Positions 46,867 through 55,139 of a DNA stretch of 64,000 nucleotides are shown piece after piece. The stretch covers positions 1 to 64,000 of the forward strand of contig CAWCTD010000003.1 of NCBI GenBank assembly GCA_963798455.1. The letters are read 5' to 3'. The notes under the pieces are model-generated. The model saw nothing but the letters and a program-made list of their open reading frames with translations, was not told the DNA's origin and searched no databases. Each line of letters begins with the position of its first letter. The stretch's first letter is position 1. Origin of the DNA: CAWCTD01 sp963798455 (lineage in GTDB: Bacteria; Acidobacteriota; Terriglobia; Bryobacterales; Bryobacteraceae). Position numbers and translations under genes: made by a program.

Positions 46867-46895
46867 ATTCTAGAGTCTCAAGTGTAGGACGTCAA
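46867..46895 (-). promoter_or_regulatory. Sigma-70-type promoter for the NtrC-family regulator
   Basis: On the minus strand TTGACG (46895-46890) and TAGAAT (46872-46867) are separated by exactly 17 bases, close to consensus. Transcription would start near 46860, leaving about 195 untranslated bases before the regulator. Confidence 0.6.
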
Positions 46896-47034
46896 TCCCT
46901 AATATGTAGGCCCGGTACCGGTACTTCCGGTCCACGGCTCAATGCGCTTTGGCGTAAGCTCTTGCGCGGATTGGGTCGGTTGGGCGAAGACTAGAGGGGT
47001 TTGGCTGCGGATTAACTTAGCTTAACCATGCTCT

Positions 47035-47058
47035 GTGGGGCCGGTTGCCCGGCCCCAC
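47035..47058 (-). terminator. Perfect 10-bp stem-loop downstream of cpaC
   Basis: GTGGGGCCGG (47035-47044) pairs exactly with CCGGCCCCAC (47049-47058) around the loop TTGC. It lies about 50 bases past the cpaC stop. No T-run follows on either strand, so it could equally be a mRNA-stabilising hairpin. Confidence 0.45.
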
Positions 47059-47109
47059 TACGTTCTCGTGACGTTCCGAGGCTGCGCATGGAACCTCAGA
47101 GTCAGTGCG

Positions 47110-48723
47110 TTAGGGTTGTTGAGCTGGTTTCGCTCCCGCCGGTGGAGGCGCCGCGCTCGGGCCCGCGCCCGACTGGATGGGTGGCATCTGCGTCTGCGGC
47201 TGCCACCCGCTGTTGGCCACGCCGCTCGCCGCCGATCCTCCAGTCATGGCCGATGCCTGCTCCTGCTTGAGGCTTTCCACGAGCTTCTCGACAGGCATGG
47301 TCTCCGCAGGCTTCGTCCCGGTGGGCTGCGTCACTGGGTTGCTTGGCGCGGCGTCCGGTCCCAGGCCAGTCAGGGGTTTGGAAAACTCGACTGCGGGCCC
47401 AGGCTGGCCGGCCTCGATCGGCCGCACCAGTTCGGGGGTCACGATCACGAGCAATTCCGTGTTCGCCCTGGTTAGCGATCGCGACTGGAAGATCTTCCCA
47501 AGGCCGGGAATGCTGGCGAGAATTGGTATCCTGTTCATAGTCTCGGTGAGCCGCCGGTCCAGAAGCCCGCCGATCGCGAAGCTCTGGCCTGGGGAAAGCT
47601 CCACGCCGGTATTCACGCGTCGAACCGTCAGCGCCGGGATGGTAAAGCCCTGGAACACCAGACCGTTGGCAAAGTCGAGCGCGCTCACTTCGGGGGCTAC
47701 CTCCAGACGGACGGTGCCGCGCGGCGTAATTGTGGGAAGGAAGTTGATCCGTATCCCAAACTCCCTGAACTGTATCGTCACCGTACCGAGTCCCCCCCCT
47801 CCGCCTTGAAGGATGGGATAGGGATACTCGCCACCGGCGAGGAAACTTGCCTGCTGCCCATTGATGGCCAGGACATTTGGCTCCGCCAGAATCTCCACCA
47901 GCCCCTTGGTTTGCAGCGCTTTTATCGTGGCCAGCAGGTTGAGGTCGGGCCGGAAAAGGAAGATGTTCAGGGCGTCGCTCAGGGTAACGGTCGGTGAGCT
48001 GGCGTTGGGAGTCGTTATGGCCGGCGGAGTGAACTGGCCCGTGGTAACTCTCCCGATGGTGTTCGTCGCCCCGGTGCTGACCAGATTCATACCAAGCTCA
48101 TTGCTTACCGACCGATCCACGCTGGCGAACCGGACCTTCAGCAGAATCTGCTGGTCAGTGCCGGGGACGTTCACGTACAGCAGGTTCACCGTCTTTCCGA
48201 CCGTGCTGGCGATGGTTACCGCGCGGTCGGCGCTGGTCAGGTCCCGGACCGACCCCCGCAGGAAGACGGTGTCGTTCTCCATGCTGGCGGTGATCTTCTC
48301 TCCGGGCAGTTCCTGCTTGAGTTCCCTGCGCAGGCCCTCCAGCTTGATGCTGGTGAGAGTCGTATTGGGGCGCACCGTGACGTTGAAGAACAGTTTGCCT
48401 CCGTCCTCCTGCCAGACGATCAGGCTGGTGGAGCCCGTCGCTTTCCCGCTCACCAGAACTTCACGTGGTCCCACGGCAGTGGCTTCCGCGACATCGCCGT
48501 AGCCCACGGCAACCCGCTGGATGGGCGGCACGCTCGACACGATGACCGACTTGCCGACCGTCACAAATAGTTCATGCTCCGTCTCCTCGGCGGCGGCCGC
48601 GCTCTGCGCCTGAGCGGCCGGGGCTTGATCCTGCGCCGTCGCGACAGCCAGCGGGTTCAGGGTCATGAGGAACGTAAGGACACAGCAAATCACGATTCCG
48701 CGGGCTCTACGATGGGATCTCAC
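47110..48723 (-). CDS. cpaC: CpaC/RcpA secretin of the Tad pilus
   Basis: A 537-residue outer-membrane secretin. A signal peptide is followed by a BON/N0-type domain (VGKSVIVSSVPPIQRVAVGYGDVAEATAVGPREVLVSGKATGSTSLIVWQ) and the C-terminal secretin domain: EPNVLAINGQQASFLAGGEYPYPI, FREFGIRINFLPTIT, RRVNTGVELSPGQSFAIGGLLD and IPGLGKIFQSRS. It forms the outer-membrane pore for the Flp pilus. A Pro/Ala-rich tail ends the protein. Its start overlaps the cpaB stop by four bases. Confidence 0.93.
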   Translation of the reverse strand: MRSHRRARGIVICCVLTFLMTLNPLAVATAQDQAPAAQAQSAAAAEETEHELFVTVGKSVIVSSVPPIQRVAVGYGDVAEATAVGPREVLVSGKATGSTSLIVWQEDGGKLFFNVTVRPNTTLTSIKLEGLRRELKQELPGEKITASMENDTVFLRGSVRDLTSADRAVTIASTVGKTVNLLYVNVPGTDQQILLKVRFASVDRSVSNELGMNLVSTGATNTIGRVTTGQFTPPAITTPNASSPTVTLSDALNIFLFRPDLNLLATIKALQTKGLVEILAEPNVLAINGQQASFLAGGEYPYPILQGGGGGLGTVTIQFREFGIRINFLPTITPRGTVRLEVAPEVSALDFANGLVFQGFTIPALTVRRVNTGVELSPGQSFAIGGLLDRRLTETMNRIPILASIPGLGKIFQSRSLTRANTELLVIVTPELVRPIEAGQPGPAVEFSKPLTGLGPDAAPSNPVTQPTGTKPAETMPVEKLVESLKQEQASAMTGGSAASGVANSGWQPQTQMPPIQSGAGPSAAPPPAGAKPAQQP

Positions 48724-49643
48724 TGTTTTCCCTCCTCGGTCTGACTGGACTTAGGCTCCTCGGGCTTGTTGAACTTCGCCTGCTCTTTTCGAGGTCCATT
48801 GATCACTTCAATCAGGTACAGTGCCGGCGGCAACGGTACCGCCTTCGCCTGTTTCGGTGGCGCGGGCGGCTTCACCGCGGCCACGGTCTTCCGAGGCTCG
48901 GCCCCTGGGGTCGCCTGAGTCTTCGGTTTCACCCCGCTGAACAGGCTTGCCATGTTGCTTCCGCTGGTCTTGGACGTCTCCGTATCCAAGGGGTTCCGGA
49001 GAATCAACTGGATCCTGGATTCGGTACTGGCCAGGCTGAGGATCTCGGCTTGTTCGGGAGTCACCAACAGGCTTACCACTTGGACCTGGACCGGCTTGCC
49101 TTCCGCGTCCTTCTGGATGTTCTGTCCCGCCGCCAACACCTCTAGGTTTTGCAGCAGCGTCTTGACATTGGGTCCATCGGCGGGCCTGCCGCTGGGGGGG
49201 TTGCCCATGATGAGGATATCCACTCTCATGCCCGGGACTACGAATCCCGCAACCCCGACCACTTGATCCACCCTCACCGCACAGGCGCGCATGCCCGGTG
49301 GTATGGTCGCAGCCAGACCGCCCCCCGCGCCCAGGTTCGCCAGGCGGGCTTCCGAAATGGGCTCGCCTTCGTACAAGTTAGAGACCACGCCTCTTTCGAG
49401 AACGTCCTGCTCGCGCGTGGCCATTCCTTTCGGAACCACGCCAGTCCACGTGGACATCCTCACGTCGCCCGTCTTGATCACGGTGCCCACTTCGAGGTTG
49501 CGGTTGGCCACCACTACCTGAGTTGTCGGCACTGCGCCGTAGTTGCTGGCCACTCTGTTCCTCACCAGCCGATAGACGACAACACTGGCTCCGGTCGCGA
49601 TCACAAACGCGACCAGCAGAATCAGCATTACCCTCCGTGTCAT
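48720..49643 (-). CDS. cpaB: CpaB/RcpC Flp pilus assembly protein
   Basis: A 307-residue protein with one N-terminal membrane helix (VMLILLVAFVIATGASVVVYRLV) and an SAF domain (TTQVVVANRNLEVGTVIKTGDVRMSTWTG, then GMRACAVRVDQVVGVAGFVVPGMRVDILIMG). It is a periplasmic partner of the secretin. The C-terminal 80 residues are Pro/Lys-rich. It is the first gene of a cpaB-cpaC pair preceded by a sigma-54-type promoter at 49717-49732. Confidence 0.93.
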   Translation of the reverse strand: MTRRVMLILLVAFVIATGASVVVYRLVRNRVASNYGAVPTTQVVVANRNLEVGTVIKTGDVRMSTWTGVVPKGMATREQDVLERGVVSNLYEGEPISEARLANLGAGGGLAATIPPGMRACAVRVDQVVGVAGFVVPGMRVDILIMGNPPSGRPADGPNVKTLLQNLEVLAAGQNIQKDAEGKPVQVQVVSLLVTPEQAEILSLASTESRIQLILRNPLDTETSKTSGSNMASLFSGVKPKTQATPGAEPRKTVAAVKPPAPPKQAKAVPLPPALYLIEVINGPRKEQAKFNKPEEPKSSQTEEGKQ

Positions 49644-49716
49644 CCAGCCTCCTGTTCGGGTCTGCGATCCGGGGCGTGCTCCGGCTACAAGGCGAGGCAG
49701 AACCCATCACTCGCAC

Positions 49717-49732
49717 GGCAAGTAGGGGGCCA
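49717..49732 (-). promoter_or_regulatory. Sigma-54 (-24/-12) promoter of cpaB
   Basis: The minus strand reads TGGCCCCCTACTTGCC, an exact TGGC-N7-TTGC element with the invariant GG and GC ten bases apart. Start of transcription would be near 49706, about 63 bases before the cpaB start codon. Confidence 0.7.
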
Positions 49733-49769
49733 CTCTCGCGGGTGAGCCTCATGCAAAATTTGCGTATAA

Positions 49770-49788
49770 CCGCTCCCTCACGGTCGCG
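49770..49788. repeat. Interspersed CCGCTCCCTCACGGTCGCG repeat
   Basis: Same motif as at 23301-23322 and within 53960-53984; here it is intergenic, upstream of cpaB. Confidence 0.6.
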
Positions 49789-50040
49789 CCTAGGAAACGC
49801 GCCGTTCATTCGCAATAGGTTACAGAGCCCAGCGCGTCAGCCAGCGGTCTTTCGAGGAATTTTGCAGGGCCCCCTGGTGTCATCCGAACAGCCAATCGCA
49901 CCAGCGAAGTAGCGCGTGCGGGGGTTTTTCGGCGGCCCTGTGTCTACCTGGGTTTACACGAGCGGGCGAGGCTTGCTCCACGCAGTTTACAGTTGCCCCC
50001 AAAGACCAGCAGGTCCCGGCAACGGCTCCTCAATTGCAGT

Positions 50041-51438
50041 ATGTTGGGAGGGATGCAGTCCCTCTCTCTGGACATTTGGAGCCGCCCGCTCGCACCGGCG
50101 GAACGCCCTCTGTTTGCCGGCGCCATTGTGCCCCGGCACAACTGGGGGCCGGCCGCGGCTGGTTCCATCGCCCTGCACGTCTTGGTGGTTGCTGGTACTC
50201 TGCTGGCGCAGACGTATCTCCCCATGCTGTACCCGGATTCTCTGGAAGGCGTTTATACCGCAAGGATTGTCCCTTTGAGGGTGTCTCAGAGGCTCTACTA
50301 CTACGTCGAGCCCCAGACCCAGCGGCCCGCGCCACGCGACGCGGCCCCGGCCGCCCCCAGGAGGGCGAACCTCAGGCTGCCCCCGCGGATCAGGATTCCA
50401 GTCTTGCCGGAACCGCCGCGCGCCAACTCCCTCTTGATCCAGCCTTCTTCGCAACTGGCTCAACTGTTGGCCCCGATGCCCGCGATTACGGCTTGGGCCC
50501 CGCGCGACAGGCCGGCGCCCAAGACCTTCGTTCAGCCCGGCCGTGCCCGGACGTTGCCGGAACGCCCGGCTCTGGATGCTCCTCCCACGCTCGACAGGCC
50601 GAGCATGGAGCCGCGTGTGTCGGCCCTGAATATCCCTCGGCTGCCTTCTCTCAGGCCCCCGGCTCTGCAACTGCCGCCCTCTTCCACCGCTCCGGTCCGG
50701 CTGCTGGAGCCGCCGAAACTGTCCGACGCGGCGGAGAATGCGGGGATTGGCCGGGCGGGGGGTGATCCCGCAAACCTGATAGCCGTTGGGCCGGCGGTGC
50801 TGCCTCCGGATTCATACGTGACCGTTCCCCCCGGAGTGGCGGGAGCCCCAACCGGCAGCGCGGCGGGTTCATCGGCAGGCTCCGGCCCCGGCGCTGCCGC
50901 GAATGGAAACGCCGCTCTTCAAGGGCCCCTGATCGAGGTGAACGTAGAGGCTCAGCGGGACCTTCCGCCCGGAGTGAAACCCATCGTGCGGCCCAAGGAC
51001 GGGAAGTACAATTTCATGGTGATGGGGTCGAAGCCCGGAGAGTCCTTTCCGGAAGCTGCCGGCCTGTTGAGCGGCACGCTGGTGTACACGGTTTATCTGG
51101 GCATCGGCGCTCGAGCCGATTGGACCCTTCAGTACTGCCTCCCGAAAGGTCCCCAGGCCGCCGGAACGGGCACGCCGGGCCCTCTGCAGGCGCCCTACGC
51201 CTACTTCATGGCGCGGCCGCAGGTTTCCTTCGAATCCGACGATGAACATCTATTCGTTCACGGGATCATCGATTTCACGGGAAAATTCCAGCAGCTCGCG
51301 ATAGTGGGAGATGCCGTCGTCGGAAATAAGCAGGGCCTGCTGGCCTCTCTCTACCTGTGGCAATTCCGGCCCGCCATGCGGGATGGGCGCCCAACCGCCG
51401 TGGAAGTGCTGCTGATCATCCCGCGGCCGCAGCCGTGA
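50041..51438 (+). CDS. Proline-rich TonB-like protein beside the Tad locus
   Basis: About 465 residues (a start at 50053 is also possible; neither has a well-spaced ribosome site). One membrane helix near residues 40-62 (GSIALHVLVVAGTLLAQTYLP) follows a short cytosolic part. A long Pro/Arg-rich region (residues 90-250) and a Gly/Ala linker lead to a C-terminal domain ending QGLLASLYLWQFRPAMRDGRPTAVEVLLIIPRP, which matches the last strand-helix pattern of TonB C-terminal domains. It may energise an outer-membrane component. It is the only plus-strand gene in the Tad locus, divergent from cpaB and convergent with tadG. Confidence 0.65.
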   Translation: MLGGMQSLSLDIWSRPLAPAERPLFAGAIVPRHNWGPAAAGSIALHVLVVAGTLLAQTYLPMLYPDSLEGVYTARIVPLRVSQRLYYYVEPQTQRPAPRDAAPAAPRRANLRLPPRIRIPVLPEPPRANSLLIQPSSQLAQLLAPMPAITAWAPRDRPAPKTFVQPGRARTLPERPALDAPPTLDRPSMEPRVSALNIPRLPSLRPPALQLPPSSTAPVRLLEPPKLSDAAENAGIGRAGGDPANLIAVGPAVLPPDSYVTVPPGVAGAPTGSAAGSSAGSGPGAAANGNAALQGPLIEVNVEAQRDLPPGVKPIVRPKDGKYNFMVMGSKPGESFPEAAGLLSGTLVYTVYLGIGARADWTLQYCLPKGPQAAGTGTPGPLQAPYAYFMARPQVSFESDDEHLFVHGIIDFTGKFQQLAIVGDAVVGNKQGLLASLYLWQFRPAMRDGRPTAVEVLLIIPRPQP

Positions 51439-51452
51439 GGGGCAGCGGCGGT

Positions 51453-52958
51453 TCACTTCACCAGCGCCACCTGGCGAATGTAATTCAGGTGCGTCGGATC
51501 GAGCCGCATAGCCAGATCAGCGGTGCCCACCAGTTGGAGCGAGCCGACCACAATGTCCCCACGAATATAGGTCCCCGAGCATGGATTCCCGTGATACTGG
51601 AGCTCCTGATAATGAGTCGGGTCGCCGCTAACAGGCAACATCATGGCCACTGGGTTGGTGAGGTAGATCGTCCCGGTGATGTCTATGCACCCGCCTCCCC
51701 CCAGGTTATGGCTCTTGCTCCCAGTCGCGGCAGGTGAGCTCCGGTCCTGGAAGAACAGAATTCCCTCGTATATCCCGGTCGGCAGGCTTCCCACCATGTG
51801 CACATTGCCGTTCGCGCCGACATTGAAGGTCCCTCCGCCGCTGTTGTAGACGAGCATGCCCGGTCCGGTATCAGCAACCGGCGCGCACGTTGTGCACATA
51901 TACACGTCCCCATTTGCGCCCGCTGCGAAACCTTTGCCATTGCCCATGTAGTACACCCCGGGGGCGAACACTGCCGTGAAGTTCTTTATGTCTAGACCGG
52001 CAGAATAATACCCCGGAAAATACATGAAGCAGTTCTTCGGTGACGTCGCCGGGCACCAACCAACCCCAGGAGCGAGCGGCCCCTGCGTGGCTAGGGGATC
52101 CCCCGGTTGGAGCGGGGGGTCAACATCTTTGTAAGGATCTTCTATCACGCCAGACGGGGAATTGTAACTACCTGTACTTCCGACGTTCACCGAGTCGTTT
52201 GCCAAGGCATCTGTGCCTGGTCCTCCAAAGACTCCGAAGTCCGCTCCGGTACCCGTCGTACACGGCGCAAGCGGGTTATCGGCGGGCCCGGCCTCGTGCA
52301 GATCCACGGAGCCCGGTTTGGCGTAACCGTAGGCCGCGGGGTCCCACGAATTTACCTGTATGCTCCTGGAAGGCCCGCCGCAGATCTGTATTGAGGTGTT
52401 CCCGCCGAGTTGCAGAGCATTCGCCATGCTCGGGTGTAGGACCAGGATCGGCGTGGGCGATTGACTTTGCAGAATTGCCGCTTCCCCAAATGCGGTCACC
52501 GTGGTCGCGGTTGACCCTAACAGCCGCATCAAGGTCGTATCTACCACGCGGCTGACCGTCGCGTGGACCAGATTGGGGGAGTCTGTCGAGAGTAGGCCGA
52601 GGTCGGGCCTCGAATCCGGAGGGTTGATAAAGAAGAACGTCACTACCACCGTGTCGCGCGTGGTGCCAAAGCTGTTTCTGCTAGCGTACTGGCACGGGGT
52701 GGCGCTCGGCTTGTCCGAACAGGTCAAAGGTACATCCGTCGAGAAGCCCGTGGTTAATGGGTTGAGCGTGTTGGTGTGGTTGAAAATGCTCGTGATGGCC
52801 GCCTGCGCCGCAGCATCCGCCGCCACCTGGGCCATTTGACGCTCGGCATAGAGACGGGACCCGTCGATGCCGAAACCGATCACCCCGAGGAGAAAGAGCC
52901 CCAGTGCCAGCACCACCAGGATGAGCACCGACCCGCGCTCGCGTCTGTCTCGTCTCAT
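51453..52958 (-). CDS. TadG-like pilus-assembly protein with large extracytoplasmic domain
   Basis: A 501-residue protein. The N-terminus RERGSVLILVVLALGLFLLGVIGFGIDGSRLYAERQMAQVAADAAAQAA is the TadE/TadG-type pseudopilin helix. The remainder is a Gly/Ser/Asn-rich exported region with several cysteines (CGGPS, CMYF-like CFMYFPGYY, MCTTC) and no vWA motif, so it differs from the classical vWA-bearing TadG. Probably a minor pilin or anchoring subunit of the Flp pilus. It follows two TadE-like genes with eight bases between. Confidence 0.82.
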   Translation of the reverse strand: MRRDRRERGSVLILVVLALGLFLLGVIGFGIDGSRLYAERQMAQVAADAAAQAAITSIFNHTNTLNPLTTGFSTDVPLTCSDKPSATPCQYASRNSFGTTRDTVVVTFFFINPPDSRPDLGLLSTDSPNLVHATVSRVVDTTLMRLLGSTATTVTAFGEAAILQSQSPTPILVLHPSMANALQLGGNTSIQICGGPSRSIQVNSWDPAAYGYAKPGSVDLHEAGPADNPLAPCTTGTGADFGVFGGPGTDALANDSVNVGSTGSYNSPSGVIEDPYKDVDPPLQPGDPLATQGPLAPGVGWCPATSPKNCFMYFPGYYSAGLDIKNFTAVFAPGVYYMGNGKGFAAGANGDVYMCTTCAPVADTGPGMLVYNSGGGTFNVGANGNVHMVGSLPTGIYEGILFFQDRSSPAATGSKSHNLGGGGCIDITGTIYLTNPVAMMLPVSGDPTHYQELQYHGNPCSGTYIRGDIVVGSLQLVGTADLAMRLDPTHLNYIRQVALVK

Positions 52959-52966
52959 AACCCCTC

Positions 52967-53440
52967 CTAGAATGCAATCCTGCCTTGAGAACGGGCCCGC
53001 AGGTTGAAGCTCAGCGGGAAATAACTCATCAGTGGGTCGTACGGATAGGTAACCGTCACCTCCACCACGTCGCCGATGCCGTTGCCGCCCTTTCCCATAG
53101 AGGTATATCTCACCGTCACTGCGCCCGGCTTGGCAAGCAGGGTCCGGTCAAGCGGCGCCGTGGAGGCGAAGTTCAGGACGACGTTGACGACCTGAGGAGG
53201 GTCATTCCCAGGACCACTCTGCCCATCGGCTCCGCTGCCCCCAGCTCTGTCTGCTCCGTGGACGATCGCATACCGGACGCCTGCCCGCGCTGCGTTGTTG
53301 ACGCTGTTGTAGACGAGGAGCAGCCGGCCGAATTCGACAAAGGCCAGGAGGAGGAGACACAACAGCAGCGCCACCAGCGCAAACTCGATCAGGTTGGCGC
53401 CACGCTCCGTTGCTTTCCTGTTCCTCCACGGTCTGTTCAT
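52967..53440 (-). CDS. TadE-like pseudopilin (second)
   Basis: A 157-residue protein beginning MNRPWRNRKATERGANLIEFALVALLLCLLLLAFVEFGRLLLVYNSVNNAARAGVRYA, the TadE pseudopilin helix with the ARAG(V/A)RYA motif after it. The start overlaps the stop of the first TadE gene as ATGA. The globular part carries a Gly-rich loop. Probably a minor pilin needed for Flp pilus assembly. Confidence 0.88.
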   Translation of the reverse strand: MNRPWRNRKATERGANLIEFALVALLLCLLLLAFVEFGRLLLVYNSVNNAARAGVRYAIVHGADRAGGSGADGQSGPGNDPPQVVNVVLNFASTAPLDRTLLAKPGAVTVRYTSMGKGGNGIGDVVEVTVTYPYDPLMSYFPLSFNLRARSQGRIAF

Positions 53441-54078
53441 TGGACCATCCTCATGACAGCCCTGCGATGAATCATTGTTGGCGGCAGGGTCAGGTGAATT
53501 CCGAGATGCGGGAAATCCCAGAACGGAATCAGGGGCCGGTAGGTGTACGCCACATCTACTGCGCCGACGACATAGAGCGTCGGCTCGGGGTCGGTTGGCA
53601 AACCCCAATTGGCAACGGAAACAGTGCAGTCGGACCCCTCCTGTGTTCCTCGGTCGTTCTTGCAGACATAAACGTGGAGGTTCGTCGTTGCGTTCCACAG
53701 CCCAGCCGCGTCGTTGCTGGCCAGGGTCCGGATGGCACCGTCGCTGGCCTCCGCCGGGTTCCCGTACCAGGCGTGGCTCATTATCATGTACTGCGCGCCG
53801 GCGCGCGCCGCGTTCGCCACCGTGATCCAGGCGTAGATGAACGCGCCGAAGTTCACCAGGTTCAGGATCAACAGGAACAGGAGGGGCAGGACCAGCGCAA
53901 ACTCGATCAACGCCTGCCCTCGAGCGCTCCTGGGAGGTCGCTGAAAAAGTGTTCGTCGGGACCGCTCCCTCACGGTCGCGGCTCGGCAAGTTGCTGCAAA
54001 CACGTGGGCGCAATTCTGAGCCGCGCGCGTAAGCAAGCGATCTTCCGCCTTTTTCAGCATCCTGCTACCCCCGTCCAT
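53437..54078 (-). CDS. TadE-like pseudopilin (first) with an N-terminus supplied by a repeat element
   Basis: The TadE helix ARGQALIEFALVLPLLFLLILNLVNFGAFIYAWITVANAARAGAQYM is unmistakable, followed by a globular domain with a Cys pair (VCKNDRGTQEGSDC). The frame upstream of it, from the ATG at 54078 or 54060, is encoded by a repeat element (53941-54067) and adds about 45-50 residues (MLKKAEDRLLTRAAQNC...) not expected in a TadE. No other start lies between the repeat and the helix. The insertion seems to have replaced the native start. The start choice between 54078 and 54060 is uncertain. Confidence 0.75.
   Translation of the reverse strand: MDGGSRMLKKAEDRLLTRAAQNCAHVFAATCRAATVRERSRRTLFQRPPRSARGQALIEFALVLPLLFLLILNLVNFGAFIYAWITVANAARAGAQYMIMSHAWYGNPAEASDGAIRTLASNDAAGLWNATTNLHVYVCKNDRGTQEGSDCTVSVANWGLPTDPEPTLYVVGAVDVAYTYRPLIPFWDFPHLGIHLTLPPTMIHRRAVMRMVQ
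53941..54067 (-). repeat. MITE-like element, copy A, overlapping the TadE 5' end
   Basis: About 127 bp. The minus strand starts GTAGCAGGATGCTGAAAAAG and ends CACTTTTTCAG, with an imperfect inverted terminus. Its first half matches copy B (54999-55110), including a shared block containing CTTGCTTACGCGCGCGGCTC. The second half carries the interspersed CCGCTCCCTCACGGTCGCG motif. Confidence 0.75.
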
Positions 54079-54079
54079 C

Positions 54080-54931
54080 CTATGGCGTCCTATCCTTGAG
54101 GGCCGCCAGCAGCTTGCGGACGCCCGCGCGTTCACTCTGATTGGTAAGGAGAAACCGCACGCCAACTCCGTCTGCATCGCAGCGAACTACCCTGCACGGA
54201 GCCTGCACGGCGATTCGCGAATCCGAGGAATGATCTCCATTCTTGGGCTCCGCCTGAAGCGACAGCTCGATGATGGTGCCTGGAAGCCATCTCTTCGCCG
54301 CGCGGATGTACGCCCCACTCGCGCTGAGGTTCAGAACGTCGTGAGGCTCGGGACTCCCTCCCTCCCAATAATACGCCGCCACCCCGGGGATGGCGCATCG
54401 CGCTGCGCGCCTGCGGTCGCTGACAGCGCGGAACAAGCGCTTGAGCCACGATGGTGAGCTGCCGTTGGGCTGACGCGCGGGGCTATCGGGGTTCTGTTTT
54501 GGTTCTCCTGACATAACCGGCCCTCCCCTGCCGTTGCTGCCCTGGTCACTCAAATGGGCGGCCAGCGCCTGGGGGGAACAGATAATGAACTGATCCCCAA
54601 TCTGCGTGTTCGAACAAAACACGCTTCGTGTCGGCAACTCCAGAACGCTGCGTGCCCGCCGCCGCAAAGGCCCGACGCGGAAGGGGCTCAGGTGTTCGAC
54701 TACCTGGACCACGCGGGAGTCGGCATCCAGGTACACGAGGTCGACCGGAAACATCAGGCCGATCGTGTGGACGCCCTGGGAAGGGACAACCCAGAGGCCG
54801 TCATCGTTCCGTAACCGGAGCCGGCCGAGCAGCCCGCGCAGCCGCATCCACTGAGTGTCCGCCACGCCCACTTCCAGACTCAGGAACGACTGTCGCGTCA
54901 GGTTGAAGACGCACATTCTCTCGCTAGCCAC
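54080..54931 (-). CDS. DUF192-PilZ fusion protein
   Basis: A 283-residue cytosolic-looking protein. Residues 1-125 are a DUF192 domain (LGVADTQWMRLRGLLGRLRLRNDDGLWVVPSQGVHTIGLMFPVDLVYLDADSRVVQVVEHLSPFRVGP). After a low-complexity linker, residues 165-283 form a PilZ domain: RRRAARCAIPGVAAYYWEGG, then VLNLSASGAYIRAAKRWLPGTIIELSL, matching the RxxxR and (D/N)xSxxG cyclic-di-GMP motifs. It may couple c-di-GMP to pilus assembly. It is embedded in the Tad gene run, two bases before the TadE start. Confidence 0.82.
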   Translation of the reverse strand: MASERMCVFNLTRQSFLSLEVGVADTQWMRLRGLLGRLRLRNDDGLWVVPSQGVHTIGLMFPVDLVYLDADSRVVQVVEHLSPFRVGPLRRRARSVLELPTRSVFCSNTQIGDQFIICSPQALAAHLSDQGSNGRGGPVMSGEPKQNPDSPARQPNGSSPSWLKRLFRAVSDRRRAARCAIPGVAAYYWEGGSPEPHDVLNLSASGAYIRAAKRWLPGTIIELSLQAEPKNGDHSSDSRIAVQAPCRVVRCDADGVGVRFLLTNQSERAGVRKLLAALKDRTP

Positions 54932-54998
54932 ACAGTTCCTTCACGCCTCCGCGGCGATACATTATCCCGGCCTTCTGAACTACCCGCCCGCTCCTCGT

Positions 54999-55110
54999 GG
55001 CCTAGCAGGATGCCGAAAAGGTCGAGAACCGCTTGCTTACGCGCGCGGCTCAGAATCGCGACCACGACGGAACGGTTCCGCCGAACCACTTTTCAGCATC
55101 CTGCTAGGCC
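54999..55110. mobile_element. MITE-like element, copy B, with 22-bp terminal inverted repeats
   Basis: The left end GGCCTAGCAGGATGCCGAAA is the inverted complement of the right end (through CAGCATCCTGCTAGGCC at 55110) with one mismatch over 22 bases. Total length 112 bp, no coding capacity. An internal CGGAACGGTTCCG palindrome is present. Copy A lies 1 kb away in the opposite orientation. Confidence 0.75.
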
Positions 55111-55139
55111 CTTCGAGGGCAGGATTGGCGGCTGCGCCG

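Larger units (their letters stand above)
46664..47109. other. Intergenic region between the sigma-54 activator and cpaC
   Basis: No gene recognised. It holds a sigma-70-type promoter for the regulator (46867-46895), which implies a leader of nearly 200 bases, and a perfect 10-bp hairpin at 47035-47058 downstream of cpaC. The stretch 46845-46915 is notably AT-richer than its surroundings. Confidence 0.5.
49644..50040. other. Divergent intergenic region, cpaB / TonB-like gene
   Basis: No gene. Contains the -24/-12 element for cpaB (49717-49732) and one copy of the interspersed CCGCTCCCT repeat (49770-49788). No clear promoter for the plus-strand gene was found. Confidence 0.5.

Noticed and set aside
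46945..46962. TGGCGTAAGCTCTTGCG, sigma-54-like, upstream of the regulator
   Set aside because: GG and GC are eleven bases apart instead of ten, and it points away from the regulator.
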